Made by a program: the position numbers and the translations under genes. Shown piece after piece: positions 35,201 through 44,600 of a stretch of DNA of 64,000 nucleotides. Source of the stretch: Siphonodentalium dalli (lineage: Eukaryota; Mollusca; Scaphopoda; Gadilida; Siphonodentaliidae); NCBI GenBank assembly GCA_032622095.1, contig CP136062.1, positions 53,027,349 to 53,091,348 on the forward strand, written 5' to 3'. Each line of letters opens with the position of its first letter. Position 1 is the first letter of the stretch. The notes below the pieces were generated by a model. It did no database searches and was not told the DNA's origin. It saw nothing but the letters and a program-made list of their open reading frames with translations.

Positions 35201-38200
35201 GAATCTCTTGTCATTTTGTCATTATTATATATCCTCGTAGTCATCTCCAACCTATGATCTATGTATATATAAGACCCATCTGAGTTTTATAACGTGTTCC
35301 TCGATTTCACCCCTATTGTTTCATCACTAGCAGCTTCTGTGACTTACAATATCATGGCAATTGACAGGGACCCACAGCATCGTCATATCAAACTAACAGG
35401 TCCAATCCACCATGGTTGTAGGTGACGCAACATAGTAAGTGGACGTCACATGTTTTGGTGAGTGGTACTCAACATTGAATATACTCACCGGTTCTATCGA
35501 ATGGAATGCAGAGGTATCCTGTATCACTGATGAAGCTCGGTGAACATATCGAGTTGGCGCCACACTGAGAGCTGATGCATGGGTGAGAGGGTTCCTGTAA
35601 GAATGAATGAGGTGAGCACCGAACAACGAACTGGTCCTCATATATAAACAGGGACGTTGCTACATATGAGTGTATTTGGGGTGTCTCACTCCCACCGTTG
35701 TTCAACATATTATTTGGAAATTCCATGCATGATGCAACATTATAGTTGGAATATTTACACCACAATTTGGTTGCTGCAATTGTGCTCATTATTTGATGAC
35801 CCAACCAGTCATCAGTGGGAATTGTTTTGTTTTTCCCCAACCGTCCGGGAGTTTCAGGTTGGAATTGTGTGAACTGAACGCGTGAGGTATCAGTTATAGA
35901 GTTACATCTATCAGGGTCCAACGTAATTTCTGAAACCTTTGAGTTTTGTCTGGTTAAAAGGTGGGGTCCAGTTGGAAAATTCCCAGGTTGATACCCCAAA
36001 CGGAGTCCCTCTAGCCTCGTCCCTGTATGCAAACTGTTCATTTCTTCGGCCCTTCACATGACGAATCAGGTAACATTGTATATTAATTTGTGCAACGGTT
36101 TTATCCAAAGGGACCCACATTGAATTTGGTATATTATGTATTTCATGCATTCAGATTAGGCCGAGGTCGACTGTAAGCCAGCTTACAGTTTAACGTCGTT
36201 GGTTACAATAATTTGGTTCATGGGCCAATGATATAGAACACGTATAATTTAGAAGACGGTAAAATTTAGAGTGCACTGTAATCGGCAATAAAAATACATA
36301 TCGCATGTGCTTTCTTATATATATAAATAGTAACACGCGCGCTGCCATTGTCTATACACAATTGGCGATTTCAGACGAATATGTTCCTAAGATCAATTTA
36401 AATGAATAGAGTCAACGTTGACATTGTGCAACTGAGTGGGTTATCATTTTACCATTAACTTTTTCTCAACAGAACACTTTTATCATGTGGAGACAATTTA
36501 AAATCCATCAAAAAAGATAGTGACGCTGACAAATATGTTCCAAATATGGCGGAATATGTCACAAATATGGCGGAATCGAGATCGCTAATACACTACTTAT
36601 AGAAGAGGTCTTGGTTGACATTTAATTTGTACCGTCTTGTAGTATACACGTATAAGTGTTATAGTACAGGGCCGAGGAGATCATCAGCGATATAAAAACC
36701 CACAATCTCACCTCCAATACGCGATGTATCACCACCGTTACTAAACGCACTAGACAACAACACAAAGACGCAGATTAATCCGCATAGGTTTGTCTAATAG
36801 ATAATAGATAATATGTAATAGTTATTAGCAAATCATAGAAAATATGATGTCTGCTACAAAAGTGGCATAAATAATTTTGATAATATAATACAATATGGAT
36901 GGGATTAAGAGACATTGTATGCGGTCTAATACTACAATATGAGTTACATGTAGTATGTACTTGTACATTGTATATATGGATAGCCATGCTTCTCATTCTT
37001 TAAGCGTCATTGGATTTAGAATGAGTATCGTTCTACCGAATCGAACAGGTTATATATAGTTACATACTGCCTTTGAAACTTTAACGGTTTTTGTTTTGGG
37101 TTCAGTAGTACTTTAAGACACTCTTTGGATAAGGTGTTCAAACTGTTAGTGCCTATGTTAAGTTTCTTAATCTGTTACTCAGATCGAATAACAATCGCTG
37201 TATAATCGTGAACACAGAGAGTCTTCTATTAGACAAAGGATTTTCTTTGCTCATCATATTTTTTGCAGCGCAAAATGAAATGCTCCTCATTTTCCATCAT
37301 ATTGCAGTGTATGCATTTTCTATATATTCTATCAAGTTTGGGCCTCTTTTATCTTCCAGTTTCAATAGCTAGTGTGTGAGCACTGACTCTGATAGTTGTT
37401 AAATATCTAACCAACGATGTTTGGATATTCTGAGTTAAATACTTTTGACATTCAAATTTATCATAACAATCTCGGGGCTAAAGATTAGATAGTGATTTGT
37501 ATTCAATGTGAGTAACGGTTGCCACGCAATGTTATACTTGTATTTCAAAATAAGTTTCCAGACTTACTCGTCTTTTTGTTTGTATTTATAGAAGTGATAC
37601 CCACCCAATATGTGAATTTGACTTGTGTACGACCAAATCTGTTTACTTGTAGTGTCGTAAACTATTTCTATATTTGGTTGTCACCTTCCCATTAACTCGT
37701 GATACTCATTCCGAAATAAAATCCGAACATCGCTTGGCACCTGTTACTCAGATTGAATAGCAATCGCTATGTAATCGTGAACACAGAGAGTCTTCTATTA
37801 GACAAACCGATTAATTTTATTTCGCTATTCGATAAAAGACAGCGCCTTGCTTTAACTTTAACGGCAACAGAAAGGTTCTTCACATGGGGCATATTCTACT
37901 CAATTATCTAGATTATTTTCAATTGAGTGAATTTATATCGATATACATCTCAGTGTACACGTACTACAATCTGGTATGACATACATACCGGGACGGTCTT
38001 ATCGGTATAACATACAGACCAGGACGGTCTTATCAGTAAAACATACATACCGGGACGGTCTTATCGGTATAACATACATACCGGGACGGTCTTATCGGTA
38101 TAACATACAGACCAGGACGGTCTTATCAGTAAAACATACATACCAGGACGGTATTATCGGTAAAACATACATACCAGGACGGTATTATCGGTAAAACATA

Positions 38201-38976
38201 CATACCGGGACGGTCTTATCGGTATAACATACATACCGGGACGGTCTTATCGGTATAACATACAGACCAGGACGGTCTTATCAGTAAAACATACATACCA
38301 GGACGGTATTATCGGTAAAACATACATACCAGGACGGTATTATCGGTAAAACATACATACCAGGACAGTATTATCGGTAAAACATACAGACCAGGACGGT
38401 ATTATCGGTAAAACATACATACCAGGACGGTCTTATCGGTATAACATACAGACCAGGACGGTCTTATCAGTAAAACATACATACCAGGACGGTATTATCG
38501 GTAAAACATACATACCAGGACAGTATTATCGGTAAAACATACAGACCAGGACGGTATTATCGGTAAAACATACATACCAGGACGGTCTTATCGGTATAAC
38601 ATACAGACCAGGACGGTATTATCGGTAAAACATACATACCAGGACGGTATTATCGGTAAAACATACATACCAGGACGGTTTTATTGGCGTGTCCCCATGC
38701 ATTGTTGGTAGGGATTGCACTGCTTCCGTTTCTCAGGAAATGGCAGATATTGTTGGTAGTATTGTAGGCAAACTCTTGACATCCAAGTGTGTAATCACAC
38801 GCCCTCTGACACCGCATCATATTCAGACTCCTCATGGTATGCGTGATGGTAAGTGATGGATCTGGCAGTACGGTCATATCGGGTGGCTGGCATTGGTCGG
38901 CGATCGCATACATACAGAGGGTCGAGAATGCAGCAAACATCACCCCGGCACGCCACGTGACATCGATCCAAGTCAT
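26849..38976 (-). CDS. Secreted PAN-EGF-fibrinogen-domain protein (spliced gene, 4 coding exons)
   Basis: The assembled CDS is 38671-38976, 35489-35594, 31651-31704, 26849-27492 (1110 nt, 369 aa plus stop). All junctions have GT/AG borders and compatible phases (0, 1, 1), with split codons G|AA (Glu138) and G|AT (Asp156). Domain order: signal peptide (about 1-26), PAN/Apple-like module (about 28-98), short EGF-like module (about 103-135), Ser/Thr/Pro linker (138-155), fibrinogen C-terminal domain (156-369). Fibrinogen-related proteins of invertebrates are mostly secreted carbohydrate- or pathogen-binding lectins, and PAN and EGF modules mediate protein or glycan contacts; an extracellular recognition role is therefore inferred, not shown. 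Introns contain a minisatellite, a LINE and LINE relics. The start is the first in-frame ATG; an in-frame stop lies upstream near 39058. An upstream untranslated exon cannot be excluded. Confidence 0.8.
27493..30689. other. Intron 3 of the fibrinogen-domain gene, part without other features
   Basis: No coding similarity is visible. Poly(C) runs occur near 29066 and 30640. The plus-strand frame at 29468-29767 ends with a stop next to AATAAA, but nothing in it is recognisable. Confidence 0.45.
30690..31190. repeat. Degenerate minisatellite in intron 3
   Basis: The phrase ATGGGACCATATTTTAATTA followed by ACCCTC recurs at roughly 28-45 bp spacing, more than a dozen times, with many substitutions and length changes. 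ORF 30832-31038 is a repeat translation. Confidence 0.8.
31331..31480 (+). other. Exon-like segment on the opposite strand, unidentified
   Basis: A 150-bp stretch open for exactly 50 codons between a pyrimidine-rich stretch ending TTTTACAG and a donor ATG|GTGAGT, phase 0 at both borders. It encodes a hydrophobic run (CVAAFLGLVLYYATKH) followed by a polar tail (HHTYEDPSHRAKTISYM). It lies inside intron 3 of the minus-strand gene. I do not recognise the protein, and no partner exon was found. It could be a nested gene's exon, an exonised transposon fragment, or chance. Confidence 0.25.
31651..31704 (-). CDS. Exon 3: Ser/Thr/Pro linker
   Basis: 54 nt, phase 1 on both sides, with acceptor CTCCCTCTTCCTTACACCATCAG (shown from the minus strand, upstream of 31704) and donor GCAG|GTATGT at 31651. 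It encodes SETTTTIPTTTPTPIYA plus the two split codons. Such mucin-like linkers between an N-terminal module and a fibrinogen domain are common and could be O-glycosylated. It is too short to find by ORF length; it was found by following the phase-1 requirement of exons 2 and 4. Confidence 0.75.
32189..32236. repeat. TA microsatellite
   Basis: Nearly pure (AT)n with a few interruptions, inside intron 2. Confidence 0.9.
33660..35255 (-). mobile_element. 5'-truncated LINE with reverse transcriptase, catalytic Asp lost
   Basis: The minus-strand ORF 35250-34030 (406 codons, uninterrupted) begins inside the reverse transcriptase. Motif A reads LFLNLSKAFDTINHD, then GVPQGSILGPIIFLIYVND, then the catalytic box SYADDTTL, the thumb (KFLGIHIDENLTFKKHV), and the C-terminal part ending near WNNLDNEFTSYQSRHTFKRR. 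The first Asp of motif A in this family ('LDLSKAFD') is Asn here (codon AAC, one change from GAC). The 3' end has AATAAA (minus strand, next to 33685-33692) and a short TCCTA tandem tail (33660-33684), typical of the CR1/Daphne-like part of the jockey superfamily. The endonuclease and ORF1 are missing, so it was dead on arrival. It lies in intron 2 in the same orientation as the host gene. Confidence 0.92.
35489..35594 (-). CDS. Exon 2: four-cysteine EGF-like module
   Basis: 106 nt between acceptor TTCATTCTTACAG (exon begins at 35594) and donor CCG|GTGAGT (exon ends at 35489). It reads EPSHPCISSQCGANSIC, SPSFISDTGYLC and IPFDRTG in the frame that continues phase 0 from exon 1 and leaves phase 1. 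Spacing fits cysteines 1-4 of an EGF-like domain, but the expected fifth and sixth cysteines are absent. The module is therefore either a shortened EGF-like fold with two disulfides or a diverged relative. The longer open frame extending upstream to 36041 is not needed to join the exons and shows no domain. Confidence 0.75.
35595..36170 (-). other. Open, unidentified stretch upstream of exon 2
   Basis: Two overlapping minus-strand frames (36041-35595 and 36150-35911) are open for long distances and look like one older coding sequence with a frameshift near 35980. I recognise no domain. It is not needed to join exons 1 and 2 of the fibrinogen-domain gene. A decayed mobile-element ORF is likely but unproven. 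Confidence 0.3.
37172..37806. repeat. 66-bp direct repeat pair at the LINE 3' end
   Basis: 37172-37237 and 37741-37806 share CTGTTACTCAGAT(C/T)GAATA, CAATCGCT and GTGAACACAGAGAGTCTTCT, running to TTAGACAAA, with a few substitutions. The first copy overlaps the end of the decayed LINE; the second is the 3' end alone, so two LINE ends or one local duplication are possible. Confidence 0.75.
37195..37565 (-). pseudogene. Decayed LINE C-terminal fragment
   Basis: One minus-strand frame from about 37560 to 37228 reads LETYFEIQV, stop, HCVATVTHIEYKSLSNL, stop, PRDCYDKFECQKYLTQ ... TIRVSAHTLAIETGR, stop, KRPKLDRIYRKCIHCN ... EEHFILRCKKYDEQRKSF. The 'RiSaH.LaIEtGR' and 'C.hC...EeHFilrCkkY' blocks are those at the end of CR1/jockey-type LINE ORF2. 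Three in-frame stops, otherwise the frame is kept. The 3' flank is duplicated at 37741-37806. Confidence 0.75.
37979..38683. repeat. 31-bp minisatellite carrying the exon-1 splice donor
   Basis: 22 complete 31-bp units (37979-38660) plus a 23rd partial unit that runs into exon 1. The plus-strand unit starts ACATACATACCAGGACGGTA and ends TTATCGGTAAA. Reading the minus strand, each unit contains ACCGTCCTG|GTATGTATG, the same sequence as the exon-1/intron-1 junction. Sixteen units (including the real junction) keep GTATGT; seven read GTCTGT. Variants (CAGG/CGGG, GGTA/GGTC, GTAAA/GTATA) recur in blocks, suggesting higher-order duplication by unequal exchange. The ORF at 37976-38194 is an artefact. 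Confidence 0.95.
38671..38976 (-). CDS. Exon 1: signal peptide and PAN/Apple-like module
   Basis: 102 codons from ATG at 38976-38974 to a donor CTG|GTATGT at 38671/38670. The N-terminus MTWIDVTWRAGVMFAAFSTL continues into CMYAIA|DQC, a good signal peptide with likely cleavage after AIA. Five cysteines follow with PAN-type spacing: Cys at the start of the module, then CQRACDYTLGC, an EFAY motif and CHFL. The exon ends with AWGHANKTVL in phase 0. Upstream GGCATGA gives G at -3; a second in-frame ATG (VMFAAF) is a weaker alternative start. The last 9-10 exon bases (ACCGTCCTG) are part of the tandem repeat that continues into the intron. Confidence 0.78.
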
Positions 38977-39059
38977 GCCCAAACTTCTTCCTGTGTATAT
39001 CCCGCAGTAATAATGTGGTATGGTATGAAACCGCAATAATAATAAAACAATAATTCATT

Positions 39060-41098
39060 TTATATTACCGTAAAACCACAGTTGCTCTCTAAACGGTTTA
39101 CAAATAATGACACAACTCGTATAAGATAAAATATGTGCACACAGGTAATCTAAAATAAATACATAACATATAAGTCCATATGCATATAAGTAGTTTTAAC
39201 AGTTTACAAAAAACATATGGCAAAGGAAACATATTGCGGATATGAGAAATATTTACAAATCAGTGGCTTGAACAATTTGGAATACACACATGCATGTAAT
39301 GTCTGTATGTAAAATACATGCATTTTACATGGCCACACCAATAATTGACAAAATTAATCACCTGCGCGCGAGAGGTCAATTTCACCAGTGAGTAGTTATA
39401 AGCCATTATCAAACAAACTGCCATCAAGAAATTTCAGGCCAGTCATAAACACGTCTTCTTTCATGGATGCCGAAATGAGTAATTCTTGTCTGATATATGT
39501 TGCTGTTTTTCACGAGTTATAATTCATTTAGAAAAGTGGATTAGAGCCGGTCGATTTTATACTTGATTTGTTTCTGTCATTTCTTGGAAACAGGGTCATC
39601 CAAAACAAAAATTAAATATGCAGAATTCTTTTATAGGATGATACCGGCTTGTTGAGATTTCTCTGATAATTTAAGAGCGAGCTCATGTGATAACATTAAT
39701 TCAATTGGGATTGCAAATATTCATTATAGCGCCAAAAAATAATGCAGGCACAGCGTTGAAATTAAAAAGAGTGACACCCCCCCCCCCCATTGATATATAT
39801 GTTTCTCAAGCCAAAGGTTGAGCAAGCTCCTAACTGTCACAAGCTTGAATTATAACATTTTCGACCATAATCCATGATTGGGGGAGGGGCTGGTTCTCGA
39901 AAGCTTCCAATAACTAAGGGAGTTAATTGAATGTATCAGCCGGGATATCTGGGCAAGAATTACAATATAATGTTTTACTTAAATATTCCATAGTTGTAAA
40001 TTTTGCGTATACATGTATAACTGTATAACACAAGAGAGGAAAGGTGGCGTAGTTGGGAACTCTTAGCTAGGCAACCCTTTCGCCGAATGAAGACAAACAG
40101 CAACACCATGCATTCAAATTTAAAGCTGTATAATATGTTCATAATTATATGAATATCATAAATTGCTGCATATTAGATTAATCACTCGTAGAAAACAGAC
40201 ACGACAGACATGACTACGATATTTATAAAGCAGGGTGTCAGGACTCAGGGTGCTGCATGCACACACCCGTCGAGGAAATATGCAATGGTGAATTCGGTAG
40301 CTTCTGGGATAATATAGCTCCCCGTGCATGTTGGGGTTCATAGCCCCCTGCGTTGGGGAAGAGGCCATCACTGGTATTAACATCAATAGAAGACTGATAA
40401 TGATTTAAACAGAACGTCAACCATTTGAGTTATCGCGCGAATAATTATTTTAAGCGGCCTGACGACTTCGTCCCAGTCAACGGCTCTTCAGCGGTTCAGA
40501 GTTTAACTCACTGTGACATGGTCAAACACAGTCGCAATGATTGGGTTGTCAGCGGACACATATTACAGGGTGTGTATGATCCATGTAAAACGCCAAATAC
40601 ACGATATTTACAGAGATTACATGCCTGTGTGTATCCACCCTAACAGTATGCTTACTTATTTGAATCATATAGTGAGTAAAATTAATTGTATACCACCAAT
40701 CCATGCCGAACATAATCACGCTACGTAAATATAACCAAATTTTAAGACTGTAGCTCGATGCTAACACTAATTAATAATCCATCAATGTAAATATTTTGCA
40801 TTATGTAATTAGCATATATATACCTAATAACGTGAGGGACTCAGAAAAAATTATAAATAATACATATACCCAATATTTCATTTTCATTATATTTATTATT
40901 ATAACTAATGGAAATTTAATATAACTAAATAACACAACATTCATAAACCATTCACTCCACACTCTTTTTTCTCTTCTACCTTTCTACAGTCTCAAAAAAA
41001 AAAAAAGAGACAAAAACTGTTTTATTACCAACCATTAACTGTAATATACTACATGTATTATCATAATGTATTTGTCTTTTTTCAAATAAATTTTTTTA
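39060..41098. other. 5' flank of the fibrinogen-domain gene; no other gene recognised
   Basis: Presumably contains the promoter (minus-strand transcription from about 39.0-39.1 kb), but I see no convincing core-promoter motif. A C run lies near 39776-39787. Open frames at 40156-40767 show no domain. Confidence 0.4.
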
Positions 41099-42607
41099 GG
41101 AAGCCCGTGCACCATTCCACTTGACAATTAAATGAGCTGGAAAAACTCTTACATGTATATATATTTAACAAATGCTGATTAAAATGTCCATAAACATTCT
41201 AATTGTGACCTGGATGTAAATAATGGAGGCAAACGATTATCTGCCCAAAACACCGCGTGCGACGATGCGATCCAGTCGCTTTCGGTGTGAATATAAAAAT
41301 CGCGCGCTTGGAACCGCTACGGACGACAGTAATCGGCCGTTATAATCGCGCGCTCGCGACCGGTGTGGATCGGCCCTTAAGGTCAATCCACACCGGACGC
41401 GAGCGCGCGAAAATAGCCACCATTTTCTGTCGTCCGTAGCAGTTTTAAGCCCGCGATTTTGATTTTCACACTGCAAGCGACTGAATCGCTGACCACGAGG
41501 CGATCACATCAGTGATTTTATGCTTCGTCGATTTCTCGCTTTGCGGCAAACCAGCTGGATAATTGGGTCGCTGCCAACTATGATATTTAAACGGTCGTAC
41601 TTCTCCTATTTGAAGACGACACATTCATTCGTCGTCGCGATAACAAAGGTAGCGGAGCACTTTAGCGACATGCTGATAACTGAAGTGCAAGAATATATGA
41701 GAATAGCAAATGAGGATAAATAAGTAATAGCATGATCGTCTGGTTAATTTTTGGTCCTAATCTATTCCAAGCTTGTGAAGTCAATTTGCCCTCAATTTGC
41801 ACCCTCGCCGATAAAAAAAATATAACAAACTGGAATTATAGAATGAAATTCAATTAGACGCAATTGCTATGAAAAGTTAGGAAGCCCGTGCACCATTCCA
41901 CTTGACAAACTATATTTGACAATTAAATGAGCTGGAAAAACTCTTACATGTATATATATTTAACAAATTCTGATTAAAATGTCCATAAACATTCTAATTG
42001 TGACCTGGATGTAAATAATGGAGGCAAACTATTATCTACCCAAAACATCGCGTGCGACGATGCGATCCAGTCGCTTTCGGTGTGAATATAAAAATCGCGC
42101 ACTTAGAACCGCTACGGACGACAGTAATCGGCCTTTATAATCGCGCGCTCGCGACCGGTGTGGATCGGCCCTTAAGGTCAATCCACACCGGACGCGAGCG
42201 CGCGATTATAGCCACCATTTTCTGTCATCCGTAACAGTTTTAAGCCCGCGATTTTGATATTCACACTGCAAGCGACTGAATCGCTGACCGCGAGGCGAGC
42301 ACAGCATGCAGTGATTTTATGCTTCGTGGATTTCTTGATGGGTGGCAAACCAGCGGGATAATTGGGTCGCTATCAAATAGAATATTTATACGGACGTATT
42401 CATCCTATCTGAAAGCGACATTCATTCGTCGTGGCAGGAGATCGACGTAGTAACAGGATCGTCCGGTTAATTTTTTGTCCTAATCCATTCCAAGCTTGTG
42501 AAGTCACTTTGCCAACAAGTTGCATCCCCATGCCCCCGATACATAAGCTCACAAACTGGAATTATATAACTAAATTCAATCAAACGCAATTGCTATATGG
42601 GAATTTA
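41099..42607. repeat. Two tandem copies of a CpG-rich palindromic element
   Basis: Unit 1 (41099-41879) and unit 2 (41880-42607) both begin GGAAGCCCGTGCACCATTCC. Each contains a long imperfect palindrome of CpG-rich words centred on GGCCCTTAAGGTC: TCGCTTTCGGTGTGAATATA, GCGCGCTCGCGACCGGTGTG on the left, ATCCACACCGGACGCGAGCG, TCTGTCGTCCGTA, TTCACACTGCAAGCGAC on the right. The units are very similar. A third, truncated copy starts at 42608. The surroundings are AT-rich, so the CpG density stands out. Confidence 0.8.
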
Positions 42608-42913
42608 GGAAGCCTGTGCACCATGCATTCCACTTGACATACTATATTTGACAATTAAATGAGGTTTAAGGTCAATTCACAACGGGCGCCGTTTTCTGTC
42701 GTCCGTAGCGGATCAAATCGCGCGATTTTTATATTCACACCGAAAGCGACTGAATCGCTTCGACGCTGGCGAAGAGAAGGGTAGGTAATCGTTTGAGTTC
42801 ACTTTTGGCTGGCAGGTCACAAATACAACGTACATGAAGATTTTAAACATAATTTACTCATCTTATAAATGCAAGAGTTTTTTAAACTCATTTCATTGTC
42901 AAATATAAGAATG

Positions 42914-43071
42914 CGGGCTGATACGGACCCTGACTCTTACGGACCCTGGCTGATACGGACCCTGGCTTTTACGGACCTCCGGCTCATACGGACCCTGGCT
43001 TATACGGACCCCGGCTTTTACGGACCCTGGCTTTTACGGACATCCGGCTCATACGGACCTCAATTAAAATT
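42914..43071. repeat. 16-17-bp minisatellite, forward array
   Basis: Nine copies of TACGGACCCTGGCTTT-like units, with CTCCGGCTCA variants at regular places. It is matched by an inverted array at 43563-43696. Confidence 0.9.
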
Positions 43072-43270
43072 AAATTAAAGTTTTTGCAGTCATCCATGGC
43101 TCATATATATTCATTTGTTGCATACATTCTGTTTGGTAATATGAGATGGTCCCATAAATGGCAAAATTAGTGTTAAGTATCACTTGGGGTGACAGGAATG
43201 AATATGTCACCAATGACAATATACATATATATTTAGTCTGCTATACCTATTTGTATTTGTAATTTTTCAT

Positions 43271-43522
43271 GTGTATATTGTGAATGACATTATCCTGTCC
43301 TATCGTATCGTTTTAATGTTCAGGTATGAACACCATTCAATAAATGTGTACAAGCCAGAACACAACGGAAATAAGTCAGTTATACATCGTGTTCTCTTAC
43401 AACAAGTGAGTAACAAACATAAATATTATTTAAAGTTAAAAGGAAATAATCCGAAAGTAAAAAAAGTGAAAGATGAAAAATTTAAAAGATATACAAAATT
43501 TAGAAGATATATAAAGAATTAA
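43271..43522 (+). other. 83-codon open frame between inverted arrays, unidentified
   Basis: The frame has a Lys-rich C-terminus (KVKKVKDEKFKRYTKFRR) and no domain I recognise. It lies between two oppositely oriented copies of the 16-bp minisatellite. It may be cargo of a composite element or a chance frame in AT-rich DNA. Confidence 0.2.
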
Positions 43523-43562
43523 ATAAAAATATAAATAAAATAAATTTTAATTTAATTTGAAT

Positions 43563-43696
43563 GAGGTCCATATGAGCCGGAGCTTCGTAAAAGCCAGGGT
43601 CCGTAACAGCCGGGGTCCGTATAAGCCAGGGTCCGTATGAGCCGTATGTCCGTAAAAGCCAGGGTCCGTAAGAGCCAGGGTCCGTATCAGCCGTAT
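43563..43696. repeat. 16-17-bp minisatellite, inverted array
   Basis: About eight units of GTCCGTAAAAGCCAGG-like sequence, the reverse complement of the array at 42914-43071, including the CCGTAT/GCCGGA variants. Short flanks (TTTAATTTAATTTGAATGAG against CTCAATTAAAATTAAATTAA) are also complementary. Confidence 0.9.
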
Positions 43697-44600
43697 ACCA
43701 AATATAATATGTCAAGTGGAATGGTGCACGGACGTCCTAAATTCTCATAAGCAATTGAATTTAATTGAATTTCATTCTATAATTCCAGTTTGTGAGTTTT
43801 TGTTATCGGTGGTGGGTGCAAAATGTGGCCATAGTGACGTCACATGCCATATATCTCTTCTTTTTTTAATTAGTGTACTCTTTCGTCTTCGTGTCATAAA
43901 GACACGCATGGTGTTGCACTTCAGTTATCAGCCTGTCGCTAAAGTACTCCATCACGTTTGTCATCGCGGCGACACATGAATATGTCGCCTTCATATATAG
44001 GACAAATACGCATGGGTAAACATCTTATTTGACATCGACTCAATTATCTCGCTGGTTTGCCACAACGCGAGAAAATCGACGAAGCATAAAATCACGGTTG
44101 TGACCGCTTCGTGGTAAGGGTCAATCCACATCGACCGTTTTCTGTCGTCCGTAACGGTTCAAAGTTCGCGATTTTTATATTCACACCGAAAGCGACTGCA
44201 TGCTTCGTCGCGCGCGATGGTTTGGGTAGTTATCCTTTGAGTGCATCATTTACAGGCAGGTCACAAATACAATGTCTATAGACATTTTAATCATAATTTG
44301 CTAAACATGTACATGTAAGTTTTTCAAAGTAATTTAATTGTCAAATATAGTATGTCAAGTGGAATGGTGCACGGGCTTCCTAAATATAACAATTGCGTTT
44401 AATTGAACTTTATTCCATAATTCCAGTTTGTGATTTTTTTTTATAGGTGATGGGGTGCAAATTGTGGGCAAAGTGACTTCACAGGCCGCTTTCTGTCGTC
44501 CGTGTCGGTTTAAAGCGCGCGATTTTTGTATTCACGCCGAACATGACAGTATCGCTTACCACGAAGCTGCCACAGCCGTGATCAGCCTTCACAACGATGG

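Larger units (their letters stand above)
42608..44600. repeat. Composite inverted cluster of the same element
   Basis: A third forward copy (42608 to about 42800) is followed by inverted copies: GTCAAGTGGAATGGTGCACG at about 43713 and again at 44353-44382, each the complement of the forward start. TTTCTGTCGTCCGTA and ATTCACACCGAAAGCGACTG occur in this part too. The cluster is therefore a head-to-head arrangement of partial copies from 41099 to about 44600. Confidence 0.7.

Noticed and set aside
35469-36041. 190-codon ORF containing the EGF-like motif taken as one protein
   Set aside because: Only the last part (35489-35594) has EGF-like cysteines. A good acceptor precedes it and a donor ends it, and phases fit the other exons, so the upstream part is intron.
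37976-38194. 72-codon ORF with internal repeats (GRSYRYNIQTRTVLS)
   Set aside because: Product of the 31-bp minisatellite. The unit is not a multiple of three, so the peptide repeat arises only by frame cycling.
37979-38683. Regular direct repeats suggesting a CRISPR array
   Set aside because: Units are contiguous 31-mers without unique spacers, in an intron of an animal gene.
40043-40057. GGTGGCGTAGTTGGG resembling a tRNA/SINE A box
   Set aside because: No B box follows at 30-60 bp and no SINE-like tail was found.
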